Of a stretch of DNA of 64,000 nt, positions 45,120 to 54,740 are shown piece after piece. The stretch covers positions 1 to 64,000 of the forward strand of contig QULU01000006.1 of NCBI GenBank assembly GCA_003481775.1. The letters run 5' to 3'. The notes beneath the pieces are model-generated. The model did not search any database. It was given only the letters and a program-made list of their open reading frames with translations, and was not told the DNA's origin. Numbering within the stretch: the first letter of the stretch is position 1; each line of letters begins with the position of its first letter. This DNA comes from Clostridiaceae bacterium OM02-2AC (lineage in GTDB: Bacteria > Bacillota_I > Bacilli_A > Erysipelotrichales > Erysipelotrichaceae). Both the position numbers and the translations under genes were made by a program.

Positions 45120-45937
45120 ATCATGTCGATCTGCACATTCACAGCGCTTGCAGTGACTCCTCACTCACTGTGGCGCAGATTCTCAGCCTTGCCGGGGAAA
45201 GCCACATGCAGATGATATCCATAACGGATCATGATACCTTTGCGGCATATCAGCACATTCCATACGATACACTGCCTTGTACGCTCATCAAGGGGATAGA
45301 AATCAGTGCCTATGATCATGTCGCAAAACGGCAGGTGCATATTCTCGGCTATGGCTTTGGAGAAGCGACACCGCATGTGGATGCCCTTTGTGAAGCCGCT
45401 TTGCGCCAGCGAAACAGCATTTCCTTATGGCAGGTGCAGCAGCTGATCGATCATGGCTATCAGCTCACCATGGAGGAGGTAAAGCGCACGGCCCAGCAGG
45501 CAACTGCCATCTACAAGCAGCACATCATGGACGTCATGATGCGGCACGGCTACAGTGATGCCATATACTCCGATGTCTACCGAAAGCTGTTCAAGAACAA
45601 TGGAATCTGTGTATGTCCTGCCGCCTTTGTTTCTGTAGAAGCGGCTATTCGTGCCATTCACAAGGATCAGGGAATCGCTGTTCTGGCGCATCCCTATTCC
45701 TCGCGCGTCACAGCATCCATACCCGAATATGTCCAGATCGGACTGGACGGCATCGAAACCTGGCACAGCTCACATGGACAAAAGCAGGTGGATGACTTGC
45801 ATGCCATCGCAAAAAGGTATAAGCTGATAGAGACAGGGGGCAGTGATACCCATGGGCGCTATGGCGAGGAGCCGGCGCTGGGGCAGGTGAATCCCTTTAT
45901 GAAGGATGAGGATGTGAGTGTATGCAGCAGGATGTAA
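45116..45937 (+). CDS. PHP-domain phosphodiesterase, probable PhnPP
   Basis: A 273-residue PHP-fold hydrolase. Metal motifs are VDLHIHSACSDSSLT, SITDHDTFAAY, VLAHPYSSR and TGGSDTHGR. In other phn clusters a PHP enzyme (PhnPP, described from Eggerthella lenta) hydrolyses both ester bonds of 5-phosphoribosyl 1,2-cyclic phosphate, giving ribose 5-phosphate. Here it stands where PhnP would be needed, and no phnP or phnN is present. It overlaps phnL by 4 bases and the next gene by 16. Confidence 0.88.
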   Translation: MNHVDLHIHSACSDSSLTVAQILSLAGESHMQMISITDHDTFAAYQHIPYDTLPCTLIKGIEISAYDHVAKRQVHILGYGFGEATPHVDALCEAALRQRNSISLWQVQQLIDHGYQLTMEEVKRTAQQATAIYKQHIMDVMMRHGYSDAIYSDVYRKLFKNNGICVCPAAFVSVEAAIRAIHKDQGIAVLAHPYSSRVTASIPEYVQIGLDGIETWHSSHGQKQVDDLHAIAKRYKLIETGGSDTHGRYGEEPALGQVNPFMKDEDVSVCSRM

Positions 45938-46716
45938 TTGAATTTGCAATCGAGCTGGTAAGAGCCTGTGGTGAACAGCTGCGCAGGGTATCCACGGTGA
46001 CACCGGAATATAAAACAGATTTTCAGGATCTGGTAACCGAATATGACCGCAGCATGGAGGAACAGATTCACCATGCATTGAAAGAGCGATTTCCGACACA
46101 CAGCGTTCTGGGAGAAGAGCGTGTAAGGGAAAGCGGTGACCACCTGTGGATACTGGATCCGATTGACGGAACGACAAATTTTGTAAGCCAGCATCGGGAT
46201 TTCGCAATCTCTCTTGCTTATTATCATAAGAAGCAGCCGGTCTTCGGCATCGTATACGATGTTATGCGGGATGAGCTGTTTTTGGGTGTTCATGGCAAAG
46301 GGGCATGGAAAAACAAAGAACAGATGGCACCGCTGCGCAAAAAAGAGACGAAGGAGTGTATACTGGATGCCGGTATGCATGTTCTGGGTTATATAAAAAG
46401 AACCTATGGCTGTGATCCGCTCACCATGCAGGATGAATTCCGCGCCCACCGCTATCTGGGCTGTGCATCCCTGAGCATTGTGCATATCGCGCAGGGATTG
46501 AGCGATTTGTATCTGTCTGCCCATGTGAAATGCTGGGACTATGCGGCAGCGGCAATCATACTGGAGGAGGTACAGGGGGCCTACAGCATTCAAAATTCCT
46601 TTTTTACTACCACCGGAGCGTTTGCTATATTCGCAAACCGCAGATCGCTGATTACCATGGTGGAAACGAAATACCTCCAGAAAAAGGAACCGACACTGCA
46701 CAAAAACGGAAAGTAA
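45922..46716 (+). CDS. Inositol monophosphatase family phosphatase
   Basis: A 264-residue Mg-dependent sugar-phosphate phosphatase. Family motifs are GEERV (about 70), WILDPIDGTTNFV (Asp79 region) and, near the C-terminus, CWDYAAAAIILEE. It overlaps the PHP gene by 16 bases and ends the operon. A role in removing phosphate from a phosphonate-pathway intermediate, or in nucleotide 3'-phosphate removal, is possible but not shown by sequence. Confidence 0.88.
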   Translation: MQQDVIEFAIELVRACGEQLRRVSTVTPEYKTDFQDLVTEYDRSMEEQIHHALKERFPTHSVLGEERVRESGDHLWILDPIDGTTNFVSQHRDFAISLAYYHKKQPVFGIVYDVMRDELFLGVHGKGAWKNKEQMAPLRKKETKECILDAGMHVLGYIKRTYGCDPLTMQDEFRAHRYLGCASLSIVHIAQGLSDLYLSAHVKCWDYAAAAIILEEVQGAYSIQNSFFTTTGAFAIFANRRSLITMVETKYLQKKEPTLHKNGK

Positions 46717-46776
46717 AGAAGCAAAGCGCGTGCTGCAGGAAAGCAATAGAAGAAAACGCATTGCCAACGCCGGCAG

Positions 46777-46812
46777 GTGCCCGATCCATCAGGATCCTGC
46801 GGCACTTTTTTT
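46777..46812 (+). terminator. Terminator of the phn operon
   Basis: GTGCC...GATCC pairs with GGATC...GGCAC (46777-46805), followed by seven T residues. Confidence 0.85.
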
Positions 46813-46967
46813 CTTTGCTTCCTTATGGGGCTTCTTTGGCAACCGGGATTTTGTTATAATAAGCATAGCGGTATTGCTGCATGCGGACGGTATAAAACCG
46901 AAAAGCAAAAAAGCAGGCAGCACCATAGCAGCCAGAAGTGCAGTCTATAGCAGAGAAAGAGGAGCAT

Positions 46968-47480
46968 ATGAACTTACGAATGATGGAAATTGATGCATCC
47001 AACGCCGCCCTGTTATCAAATTTTCTGTATGAAGCAATATTTGTCCCTTCAGGCATGCAGCCCCCTTCCAGAGATATTCTTGCGGATCCCCAGCTGCAGG
47101 TATACGTTCAGGACTTTGGAAAGCAAACAGGAGACTTCGGTCTATTTGCGGAAGTAGAAGGTGTAATTGCAGGCGCTGTATGGGCACGCATCATGGAGGA
47201 TTACGGGTATATAGATAATGAAACGCCATCCCTTGCTATCGCCCTGTATAAGGAATATCGGGGAAAGGGTGTTGGCACGGCGCTGTTGCAGGCGATGTTA
47301 AAGCTGTTGCAGGAGCATGGCTATGAACAGGTTTCTCTTGCTGTTCAGAAGGAGAACTACGCTGTTAAGCTGTACACAGCCTGCGGCTTTCGCGTATATA
47401 GGGAAAGCGAGGAGGAATACATCATGGTAAGATCACTGCGGCAAAATACAGCGTGCACGTCACAGGAAGGCGCTCTATGA
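46968..47480 (+). CDS. GNAT-family N-acetyltransferase
   Basis: A 170-residue GNAT acetyltransferase. The acetyl-CoA site is seen in LYKEYRGKGVGTALLQAML (R/Q-x2-G-x-G/A), with the C-terminal YTACGFRVYRESEEEYIMV. The start at 46968 has AGAGGAG 6 bases upstream. The substrate is unknown. The stop overlaps the start of a second GNAT gene (ATGA), so both are translated together. Confidence 0.9.
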   Translation: MNLRMMEIDASNAALLSNFLYEAIFVPSGMQPPSRDILADPQLQVYVQDFGKQTGDFGLFAEVEGVIAGAVWARIMEDYGYIDNETPSLAIALYKEYRGKGVGTALLQAMLKLLQEHGYEQVSLAVQKENYAVKLYTACGFRVYRESEEEYIMVRSLRQNTACTSQEGAL

Positions 47481-47989
47481 GAATAAGAAAAGCAGTGCAG
47501 CAGGATTTAGCGCAGCTGCAGGAAATGTATGAAGCAATCATTGCGCACATGTATGCACAGCAAATCTGTATATGGGATGACGTGTATCCCTGCATCTGTT
47601 TTCCAACGGATATCAGACAGGAGCGCCTGTATGTCCTGCAGGAGGATACACAACTATTGGCTGCCTTCGCCTTATGCGAGCAAAGTGAGGGAGCACAGCA
47701 GGTTATATGGCAGCTTGCGGGACAAAAAGCACTGTATCTTGAGCGGCTCGGTGTGCAGGTGAATGCGATGGGAAAGGGAATCGGAAGTGTGGCAGTCAAT
47801 GCCGCAATGCAGTGTGCAAAAGCCAGACAGGCGGATGCTTTACGGTTGTTTGTGGTGGAGGATAATACCCCGGCAATACGGCTGTATGAAAAAAATGGAT
47901 TCATCCGGGCAAGAGGCATCTACCATGAAATCATCGACGATGCTTTGACATTGCAGGAAGTGGGCTATGAAAAAGCCCTGTTTCGGTAA
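47477..47989 (+). CDS. GNAT-family N-acetyltransferase (second)
   Basis: A 170-residue GNAT protein. The CoA-binding motif is NAMGKGIGSVAVNAAM and the C-terminal part has RLYEKNGFIRARGI. It resembles the previous protein only in fold. The start at 47477 follows AGGAAGG and overlaps the upstream stop by 4 bases. The substrate is unknown. Confidence 0.9.
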   Translation: MRIRKAVQQDLAQLQEMYEAIIAHMYAQQICIWDDVYPCICFPTDIRQERLYVLQEDTQLLAAFALCEQSEGAQQVIWQLAGQKALYLERLGVQVNAMGKGIGSVAVNAAMQCAKARQADALRLFVVEDNTPAIRLYEKNGFIRARGIYHEIIDDALTLQEVGYEKALFR

Positions 47990-48027
47990 TGCGATCCGAT
48001 AACAGCAGCTTAGAACGGAGGGTATGC

Positions 48028-48591
48028 ATGAGTGAGCTATTGCGATTTAAAACACGGCAGGCATTCAGAGACTGGCTCTTAGAAAACTGCACAAGCAGTG
48101 AAGGTGTCTGGCTGGAATTTGGCAAAACAAAGGAAGTGGAAACACTGTCCGCAAAGGATGCTTTGCTGGAGGCACTTTGCTTTGGCTGGATTGACGGCGT
48201 TATGAAGAAGCTGGACGATACATCCTATAAGAAGTATTTTGCACAGCGAAGAGCCGGTAGTAAATGGTCACAGAAAAACAAGGCACTGGTTCAGGAGCTG
48301 GAACGGTGTGGTGCCATGACAGAGTACGGACGCAGAAAAATTGAAGAGGCGAAAAAGAACGGACAATGGGATCGTGCCGCTCATCCCTCTGCAATCAGCG
48401 ATGAACAGATCGAAGCAGTGGGGGAATTGCTAAAGGAACATCCGCAGGCATACAACAATTTTCAGAATATGTCCGCCTCGGTGAAAAAAACATATACCCG
48501 TGCTTATTTTGATGCCAAAACGGAAGCGGGCCGCAGCCGGCGCCTTGCATGGATGATCGAGCGGCTAAAACAAAATCTGAAGCCGATGTAA
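48028..48591 (+). CDS. YdeI/OmpD-associated family protein
   Basis: A 187-residue protein of the YdeI group. Typical segments are FRDWLLENCTSSEGVWLEFGKT, DALLEALCFGWIDGVMKKLDD and the C-terminal basic helix with RLAWMIERLKQ. The family is linked to stress and antimicrobial peptide tolerance in some Firmicutes, but no reaction is known. GGAGGG lies 6 bases before the ATG at 48028; earlier in-frame codons have no ribosome site. Confidence 0.8.
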   Translation: MSELLRFKTRQAFRDWLLENCTSSEGVWLEFGKTKEVETLSAKDALLEALCFGWIDGVMKKLDDTSYKKYFAQRRAGSKWSQKNKALVQELERCGAMTEYGRRKIEEAKKNGQWDRAAHPSAISDEQIEAVGELLKEHPQAYNNFQNMSASVKKTYTRAYFDAKTEAGRSRRLAWMIERLKQNLKPM

Positions 48592-48615
48592 TGAGAGACA
48601 AAATAAGGAGGCGTT

Positions 48616-48981
48616 ATGGAGCTAAAGAAACTGGAGGAGAGCTTTTCTGTATGTAAGGTAGAAGACTATTCCATGGTGAATAGGGACAGCACCTACTGCT
48701 TTATCGGGAAAACAGATGAGGAAAATTCCCTTGTCTGTTTGCAGGAGGATGTGCCGAAGAATACCGTTGCCCGTGAGGATCACTGGAAGGCATTTCGTAT
48801 ACAGGGAATCCTGGATTTTTCACTGATTGGTATCCTGTCTGAGATTTCAGCGCTGCTTGCGAAAAACAGCATAGGCATCTTTGCCATTTCCACCTATAAT
48901 ACTGATTATATCCTGATGAAGGAGGAGCATTTTACAAATGCTATGAGAATACTTGCTGCTTCGGGATATCGTATCACTTGA
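48616..48981 (+). CDS. ACT-domain protein
   Basis: A 121-residue protein made of two ACT-like halves. The C-terminal half has GILDFSLIGILSEISALLAK and FAISTYNTDYILM, as in the stand-alone CASTOR/ACT_7-type amino-acid sensors. It probably binds a small ligand. It has no catalytic domain. ATAAGGAGG precedes the ATG. Confidence 0.8.
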   Translation: MELKKLEESFSVCKVEDYSMVNRDSTYCFIGKTDEENSLVCLQEDVPKNTVAREDHWKAFRIQGILDFSLIGILSEISALLAKNSIGIFAISTYNTDYILMKEEHFTNAMRILAASGYRIT

Positions 48982-49053
48982 TATTGCTACTTGAGATTTA
49001 GAAACAAAAGGAAATAAATATTTCACTTTCAGGCATATGCTCATCGCGGTCGT

Positions 49054-49092
49054 GAAAAGCCCTGTCGTTTTCTATTGGCAAGGCTTTTTCTA
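49054..49092 (+). terminator. Terminator after the ACT gene
   Basis: GAAAAGCC (49054-49061) pairs with GGCTTTTTC (49082-49090) across a long loop and ends in TTTTTCT. Confidence 0.55.
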
Positions 49093-49215
49093 TAGGCAAG
49101 GGGACGCATGTAACAGGAATGCAACGCAGCGTTGCGCAAGTGCATGCGAAAAGTTATGGAAGATAACAGATGGATTTGCTATGATGTATCTGACAAATCA
49201 CAAGGAGGCGGGTTT

Positions 49216-49998
49216 ATGAATTTAGGAGAAAAGCTGTACAAGCTGCGAAAGGAAACGGGACTGTCACAGGAGGCGCTGGCAGAGCAGATGAAAACAAGCC
49301 GACAGGCAATCAGCAAATGGGAGAATAATCAGGGCTATCCGGAAACGGAAAAGCTGTTGCAGCTGTCAAATATATTCGGCGTGTCTGTAGATTATCTATT
49401 AAAGGATGATAGGCTGAAAACGGATACAGAGGAAAAGGGCTATTATGTGAGCAGGGAGATGGCGCAGGGATATCTGATGAAGGAAAGCAGAGTAAGCAGA
49501 TGCATCGCTTTGGGCTTTATGTTCTGGGCGCTGGCAGGGATTCCCTATTGTATGTTTCCAGAGCACTCCTCCTGGCGCTTGTTAGGTATGGGGATATTTA
49601 TCTTCCTTGGAATCTGTGCTGTTGTCGTCGGTATGTTTCATGATCAGGATGTTTATGCCGTGTTGAAGCAGGAGGTATTGCTGTTTGATTATGAATACAG
49701 AAAAGAGCTTTGTAGGGAATATCAGGCACAGCGGAAAAAATATGGTATTGTAGCCATTCCCTGCTGTATCCTGTTTGTTGCGGGAATTGTTGCGTTGGCG
49801 GCTACCGTGCGCGGTTACCTTCCATGGAGTGAACTACATGCGTTTGTTTTTCTGGGATTGGGTGCAGGACTTCTGGGATTTGTGTATACCGCAGGAATGC
49901 TGGACGCCTATGAGCAGCTTGTGGAAAACGAGAAATACACGAGGCGTCTGCTGTTTAAACTCAGGAAGAAAGTACGTACAAAAATTGAGCAGATGTGA
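49216..49998 (+). CDS. XRE-family regulator with membrane segments
   Basis: A 260-residue protein. The N-terminal Xre helix-turn-helix (LGEKLYKLRKETGLSQEALAEQMKTSRQAISKWEN) is followed by about four hydrophobic helices between 95 and 240. It is probably a membrane-anchored DNA-binding regulator. The start at 49216 has AAGGAGG; an upstream in-frame ATG at 49132 has no ribosome site. No target is evident nearby. Confidence 0.87.
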   Translation: MNLGEKLYKLRKETGLSQEALAEQMKTSRQAISKWENNQGYPETEKLLQLSNIFGVSVDYLLKDDRLKTDTEEKGYYVSREMAQGYLMKESRVSRCIALGFMFWALAGIPYCMFPEHSSWRLLGMGIFIFLGICAVVVGMFHDQDVYAVLKQEVLLFDYEYRKELCREYQAQRKKYGIVAIPCCILFVAGIVALAATVRGYLPWSELHAFVFLGLGAGLLGFVYTAGMLDAYEQLVENEKYTRRLLFKLRKKVRTKIEQM

Positions 49999-50137
49999 CG
50001 TGTTTACTGCATACATGTTTGCGCTGTATAAAGGGGATGTGCTGTTTTGCGCGCTGTTTCTGTATGCGTGCTTGCGCAATGCAGGATTTTCCTTTAGAAA
50101 GTGATCGCTTCAACGTGCCGAAAGCACTTACTATATG

Positions 50138-50175
50138 GAACCGATTTCCTTGCTAGAGAAATCGGTTCTCTTTTC
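50138..50175 (+). terminator. Terminator downstream of the XRE gene
   Basis: GAACCGATTTC (50138-50148) pairs with GAAATCGGTTC (50158-50168), followed by TCTTTT. Confidence 0.8.
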
Positions 50176-50311
50176 TGTATGCATTGCATGGGAAAGCGGT
50201 TTTTTGTTTGAAAAATATGTTTTCCCTACCTTTTCTGTACAGAATATATTATAATAAAAAGCAGTGTTACGTGTGCTTTTTACATAGGACACATGAAGGA
50301 AAGGTGACGAT

Positions 50312-51205
50312 ATGGTTGATTTCATCGCAACACCATTTGCGTTTGGTGATATACAAAAACTTCAGACGGCAGGTGCGCAGAGTGTTCTTATCGCAGTACC
50401 GTTTTTCTCGGCAAGAGGAGCTGTCTGTTTCCCAATAGAAAAGCTGGCGGATATCAAGGCGGAGTGTATCCGGTGTCAGGTTCATATGTATGTTCTGGTT
50501 AACCGCATTTTTGTGGAGGAAGAGCTGGATGCGCTGCGTGATTTTCTGAAGCTTTTGAAGCAGCTGGATGTGGAGGGCATCTATTACGGGGATGAGGGTG
50601 TTCTTTATGAGGCACAGCGTCTGGATATGAAGGACCGGCTGATCTATAACCCGGATACCCTGATAACCAATGCCATGGATATGCAGTATTATCTGGAGGA
50701 AGGCATTCGCATGGCGACGATTTCCAAGGAAATCACCCTGCAGGAAATGTGCGGGATTGCACGGGATGTGCAGGGAGAGTGTGAGGTGATCCTTCACGGC
50801 AGATTGAATATGATGCATTCCAAACGAAAGCTGTTGACTGCCTATATGGATTTTCTGGGAAAAAAGGAGCCGGTTCAGGACAATCATCAGCTGTATTTGA
50901 TGGAAGAAACACGGGATGATCATATGCCGATTGTTGAGGATGCGCTTGGTACGCATGTGTTTACCGGATTTACACTGGCTTCCTTTGAAGAAATTCAGGA
51001 GCTGTATGAAGCAGGGATACGGCATTTTCGCATTGACGGTATCTTTCATGATATCGACTATGTATGCGAAGCACTTCGCCTGTATCAGGAAGTGCTGGAG
51101 GGAAAGCGAAATGCCCGTCAGACATATCAGGAATATGAAAAGAAATATGAAGCGGATCATGTAAGTCATGGCTTCTATTATACGAAAACAAGCAAGGTAA
51201 AGTAG
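50312..51205 (+). CDS. U32 family protein, TrhP1/YrrN-like
   Basis: A 297-residue protein of the peptidase-U32 superfamily, smaller partner type. It reads like the YrrN/TrhP1 half of the pair that hydroxylates U34 of tRNA using prephenate (ho5U). Visible features are LDVEGIYYGDEGVLYEAQRL and CEVILHGRLNMMHSKRKLL, which aligns with the U32 signature but lacks its cysteines. The partner follows 8 bases later. AAGG lies near the ATG. Confidence 0.8.
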   Translation: MVDFIATPFAFGDIQKLQTAGAQSVLIAVPFFSARGAVCFPIEKLADIKAECIRCQVHMYVLVNRIFVEEELDALRDFLKLLKQLDVEGIYYGDEGVLYEAQRLDMKDRLIYNPDTLITNAMDMQYYLEEGIRMATISKEITLQEMCGIARDVQGECEVILHGRLNMMHSKRKLLTAYMDFLGKKEPVQDNHQLYLMEETRDDHMPIVEDALGTHVFTGFTLASFEEIQELYEAGIRHFRIDGIFHDIDYVCEALRLYQEVLEGKRNARQTYQEYEKKYEADHVSHGFYYTKTSKVK

Positions 51206-51213
51206 GTGAGAGC

Positions 51214-52443
51214 TTGAAGAAGATAGAATTACTCGCTCCGGCAGGTGATCTGGAGCGTCTGAAAATCGCAGTCTTGTATGGTGCGGATGCTGTTTATCTG
51301 GGAGGAAAACAGTTTTCTCTGCGCTCCCGTGCCAGCAATTTTGGCTTAGAGGAAATCGCACAGGGTGTTGCTTTTGCGAGGGAGCATGGTGCCCATGTGC
51401 ATGTGACCGTGAATATGCTTCCCCATGAAGAGGATTTACACGGATTAAAGGAATATCTGATGGAGCTGGAGCGAATCGGTGTAACGGCGATTATCGCAGC
51501 GTCTCCGGGTATTATGATGTGTGCCAAAAAATGGGCGCCGAAGCTGGAGGTTCATGTGAGCACCCAGCATTCCTCCACCAATTCCAGTGCAGCAAATTAC
51601 TGGAAGGAAAAGGGCATGGATCGTGTTGTGCTGGGACGTGAGGTTACGTTAGAGGAAATCAAAGCAAGTGCTGCACAGACGAAGGTTCCACTGGAGGTAT
51701 TCATCCATGGCGGTATGTGTATTTCCTATTCGGGACGCTGTGTACTCAGTAACAACATGACAGGCCGGGATGCCAACCGCGGAGGCTGTGCACAGAGCTG
51801 CCGCTGGAAGTATCGTCTGTATGAGGGGAATCGTCCACTGCATGATGAACAGGACTTATTCTCCATGTCCAGCAAGGATTTGATGGCTGCGAAATATATT
51901 CCGGATTTGATAGAAGCCGGGATTGCCAGCTTGAAAATTGAAGGGCGCATGAAGAGTGCGTATTACATCGCTACTCTGATCAAAACCTATCGCATGCTGA
52001 TTGATGAAATCTATGCGGAAGGCGGAAGACTGAGTGACAAACGTATGGAATGGTATTATAATGAATTGGCAAAGGCGGAAAACCGACCCACCGGGTGCGG
52101 CTTTTATGAGGGGATGCCGACATATCACGCACACCTGTACGGTGTCAATGGAGCCGGTGTCACACAGGAATTTATCGCCTATGTTTTGGACTATGAGGAA
52201 GCAAGCGGTATGGCTACGCTGGAGGTGCGCAACAACTTCCGCGCCCATATCCCTGCGGAGGTCTTCGGACCGAATCTTTCTACCACGCGTTTTGAATTGC
52301 AGGAGCTTTATGATATGGATGGAAATCTTTTGGAGGTTGCCAGAACACCGATGCAGAAAATCAGAACACACGTTCCTCTGCGTCTGGAAAAGGATGCCAT
52401 GATCCGCAAGGTCGTGACAAGGGATCGCTCCGGCATATATTAA
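51214..52443 (+). CDS. U32 family protein, TrhP2/YrrO-like
   Basis: A 409-residue U32 protein with the full signature EVFIHGGMCISYSGRC (about 160-175). Two more cysteines follow in GGCAQSCRW, likely for an iron-sulfur cluster. The start is a TTG at 51214 giving KKIELLAPAGDLERLK, the usual N-terminus. It pairs with the upstream gene, as yrrN-yrrO do in Bacillus, and likely helps form 5-hydroxyuridine in tRNA. Older annotation calls such proteins collagenases, which is doubtful. Confidence 0.88.
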   Translation: MKKIELLAPAGDLERLKIAVLYGADAVYLGGKQFSLRSRASNFGLEEIAQGVAFAREHGAHVHVTVNMLPHEEDLHGLKEYLMELERIGVTAIIAASPGIMMCAKKWAPKLEVHVSTQHSSTNSSAANYWKEKGMDRVVLGREVTLEEIKASAAQTKVPLEVFIHGGMCISYSGRCVLSNNMTGRDANRGGCAQSCRWKYRLYEGNRPLHDEQDLFSMSSKDLMAAKYIPDLIEAGIASLKIEGRMKSAYYIATLIKTYRMLIDEIYAEGGRLSDKRMEWYYNELAKAENRPTGCGFYEGMPTYHAHLYGVNGAGVTQEFIAYVLDYEEASGMATLEVRNNFRAHIPAEVFGPNLSTTRFELQELYDMDGNLLEVARTPMQKIRTHVPLRLEKDAMIRKVVTRDRSGIY

Positions 52444-52529
52444 AGGGCGCATGTGTGCAGAGGATTACCGTATAAAGGAAATGCAGGATATCGCAGAGTT
52501 TAGGAAGGATACTAAGAGGAGAGAAGATT

Positions 52530-54224
52530 ATGAAACTGAGTAATTCGTATTTTTATACATTGCGTGAAAACGTGAAGGATGAAGACAGTACAAGCGGAAA
52601 TCTGCTGGTGCGTGCCGGAATGATCAAAAAGAGCAGCAGCGGAATCTATATGATTATGCCGATGGGGAAGCGCGTATTGAAAAAGATTGAGGAAATCGTA
52701 CGTGAGGAAATGGATGCCGCAGGTGCACAGGAGCTGCTGATGCCTGCCATGATTCCGGAAGAAATCTATGAGAAAAGCGGACGTCGTGAGGCCTTTGGCT
52801 CCAATATGTTTGCATTGAAGGACCGCTACCAGAAAAACTATGTGCTGGGACCGACGCATGAAGAGCTGTTCACGATGGCGGCGATGATGAAGGGAAGCTC
52901 CTATAAGGATTTTCCTTACAACCTGTATCAGATTCAGACAAAATTCCGTGATGAGACAAGACCGCGCTATGGTCTGATTCGTGTACGGGAATTTATCATG
53001 AAGGATGCCTATTCCTTTGATATCGATGAAGCAGGTCTGCAGGAATCGTATATGAAAATGTTTAATGCCTATAAAAATATTATGGATCGCTGCGATTTGA
53101 AGTATAAGATTGTGAAAGCAGATACCGGGGCTATGGGTGGTTCTCTGTCTGAGGAATTTCAGGCAATCACCGAAATCGGTGAGGATGTCGTGGTGACCTG
53201 TGAGGGCTGTGACTTCTCCAGCAATCTGGAAATCACAGAGGTTATCGATACCAGCAAGCCCTCAGATGCCGCAGAGCTGGCGATGGAAATCGTGGAAACA
53301 CCGGATGCGAAAACAATCGAGGATGTTGCGGCCTTCTTCCACAAAGCTGTCAGTGATTTTGTGAAAACACTGATTTATTCGGTAGATGGTAAGACGATGG
53401 CATTCCTGTTAAAGGGAGATCGTGAGCTGAATGAAACAAAGGTGCTGAAGCTGTTACAGGCAAATGAAATGGAGCTTGCATCCTTCGATGAGGTGGAGCG
53501 CGTCACCCATGCAAGGGTTGGCTTTGCCGGTCCGGTTGGTCTGGAATGTCCCATCATCATGGATCGAGAAGTGGCAAATATGAAAAACTTTATCGTCGGT
53601 GCAAACAAATCCGATCATCATATCAAGAATGTGAATCTGAAGGATTTCACTGTAGAAATGGTAGCGGATATCGCACAGGTTCATGAAGGAGATATCTGTC
53701 CGGTTTGCGGCAAGCCATTGAAATTCTGCAAGGGAATCGAGGTTGGCAACACCTTCAAGCTGGGTACCAAATATGCAAAGGCGCTTGGTCTGGAATATCA
53801 GGATGTCAACAATAAGCTTCATCCTGTGGAAATGGGCTGCTATGGCTTTGGTCTGGAACGCTGTATGGCGGCAATCGTGGAACAGCACAACGATGCATCC
53901 GGTATTATCTGGCCGGCAAGTGTGGCGCCGTTTACAGTCGCTGTGGTTGTTGTGTCCAGTAAGGATGATGAGCAGATGCGCATCGGTAAGGAGCTGTATG
54001 AAGCATTGAAAAACGAAGGCATCGACGTTTTACTGGATGATCGCAAGGAGCGTCCGGGGGTGAAGTTCAAGGATATGGAGCTGATCGGAATCCCATACCG
54101 CATCACCGTCGGCAGAGGAATCAAGGACGGCAATGTGGAATTCCGTGCGAGAACAGCTGCTGAAAACAGCGATGTAGCTCTGGATGAAGTCGTTGCACTG
54201 GTGAAGAAGGAATTACAGAAATAA
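52530..54224 (+). CDS. proS: Prolyl-tRNA synthetase, bacterial type
   Basis: A 564-residue class II synthetase with the editing insertion. Motif 2 is FRDETRPRYGLIRVREF, and motif 3 is MGCYGFGLERCMAA. The insertion domain (about 225-380) separates them. The anticodon-binding domain at the C-terminus contains DDRKERPGVKFKDMELIGIPY. GAGGAGA lies 7 bases before the ATG. No T-box leader was seen in the 86-base gap upstream. Confidence 0.97.
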   Translation: MKLSNSYFYTLRENVKDEDSTSGNLLVRAGMIKKSSSGIYMIMPMGKRVLKKIEEIVREEMDAAGAQELLMPAMIPEEIYEKSGRREAFGSNMFALKDRYQKNYVLGPTHEELFTMAAMMKGSSYKDFPYNLYQIQTKFRDETRPRYGLIRVREFIMKDAYSFDIDEAGLQESYMKMFNAYKNIMDRCDLKYKIVKADTGAMGGSLSEEFQAITEIGEDVVVTCEGCDFSSNLEITEVIDTSKPSDAAELAMEIVETPDAKTIEDVAAFFHKAVSDFVKTLIYSVDGKTMAFLLKGDRELNETKVLKLLQANEMELASFDEVERVTHARVGFAGPVGLECPIIMDREVANMKNFIVGANKSDHHIKNVNLKDFTVEMVADIAQVHEGDICPVCGKPLKFCKGIEVGNTFKLGTKYAKALGLEYQDVNNKLHPVEMGCYGFGLERCMAAIVEQHNDASGIIWPASVAPFTVAVVVVSSKDDEQMRIGKELYEALKNEGIDVLLDDRKERPGVKFKDMELIGIPYRITVGRGIKDGNVEFRARTAAENSDVALDEVVALVKKELQK

Positions 54225-54262
54225 AAAGTGCAGGCTTTCAGACAGCTTGAATCTATCATGAG

Positions 54263-54290
54263 AAAGTTCGAAGGGATTCGGACTTTTTTC
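54263..54290 (+). terminator. Terminator after proS
   Basis: AAAGTTCGAA (54263-54272) pairs with TTCGGACTTT (54277-54286) with one wobble, followed by a T run. Confidence 0.75.
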
Positions 54291-54740
54291 TAAAAGGATC
54301 TGGCACAGACCTGCGGGGGTGTGCGTAATCAGCTATGCGCGGCGCTTATAGAAAGAGGGATGGAAATCACCTGGCATGAAAAGACAGCCGTCTGTAAAGG
54401 GAAAGCAGAGGGAGCAGGCGGCTTTATATTTTGAGGTAAGGCAGGAGATTCGCTTTCTATATCGGATAGGAATCATATAAGCATATACAGAGTATATGTG
54501 AATAGCGTTGGAAAAGAGTAGCAGATTGGAATATCGGATAGCGTCTTGTAATGTGAAAGCAGTGCTGGATACCAGTGTGCAAAGCAAAGGACCGTTTGGA
54601 TGCATATCCTTTGGATGAACAGATATTTTCGCAGTATTTGCAAAAAAGCGGTATCCTTTCTTTGATTGCTGCATATCATGTAATCGTTACCACTTTATGC
54701 TGTCGTCTATGCTGTACAGCCGTGAAACAGAAAATGAAAT
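54291..54740. other. 450-base gap without a supported gene
   Basis: A minus-strand frame of 113 codons is present but lacks a ribosome site and family features. No RNA gene was recognised. Confidence 0.4.

Noticed and set aside
50267..51361. 364-codon antisense frame opposite the TrhP1-like gene
   Set aside because: It is a shadow with Cys/His-rich low-information sequence; the plus-strand gene has clear homology and overlaps it entirely.
52444..52529. T-box riboswitch before proS
   Set aside because: The 86-base gap is too short, and no T-box core (TGGNACC) or terminator was seen.
54333..54674. 113-codon minus-strand frame after proS
   Set aside because: No ribosome site or family; probably chance in a non-coding gap.
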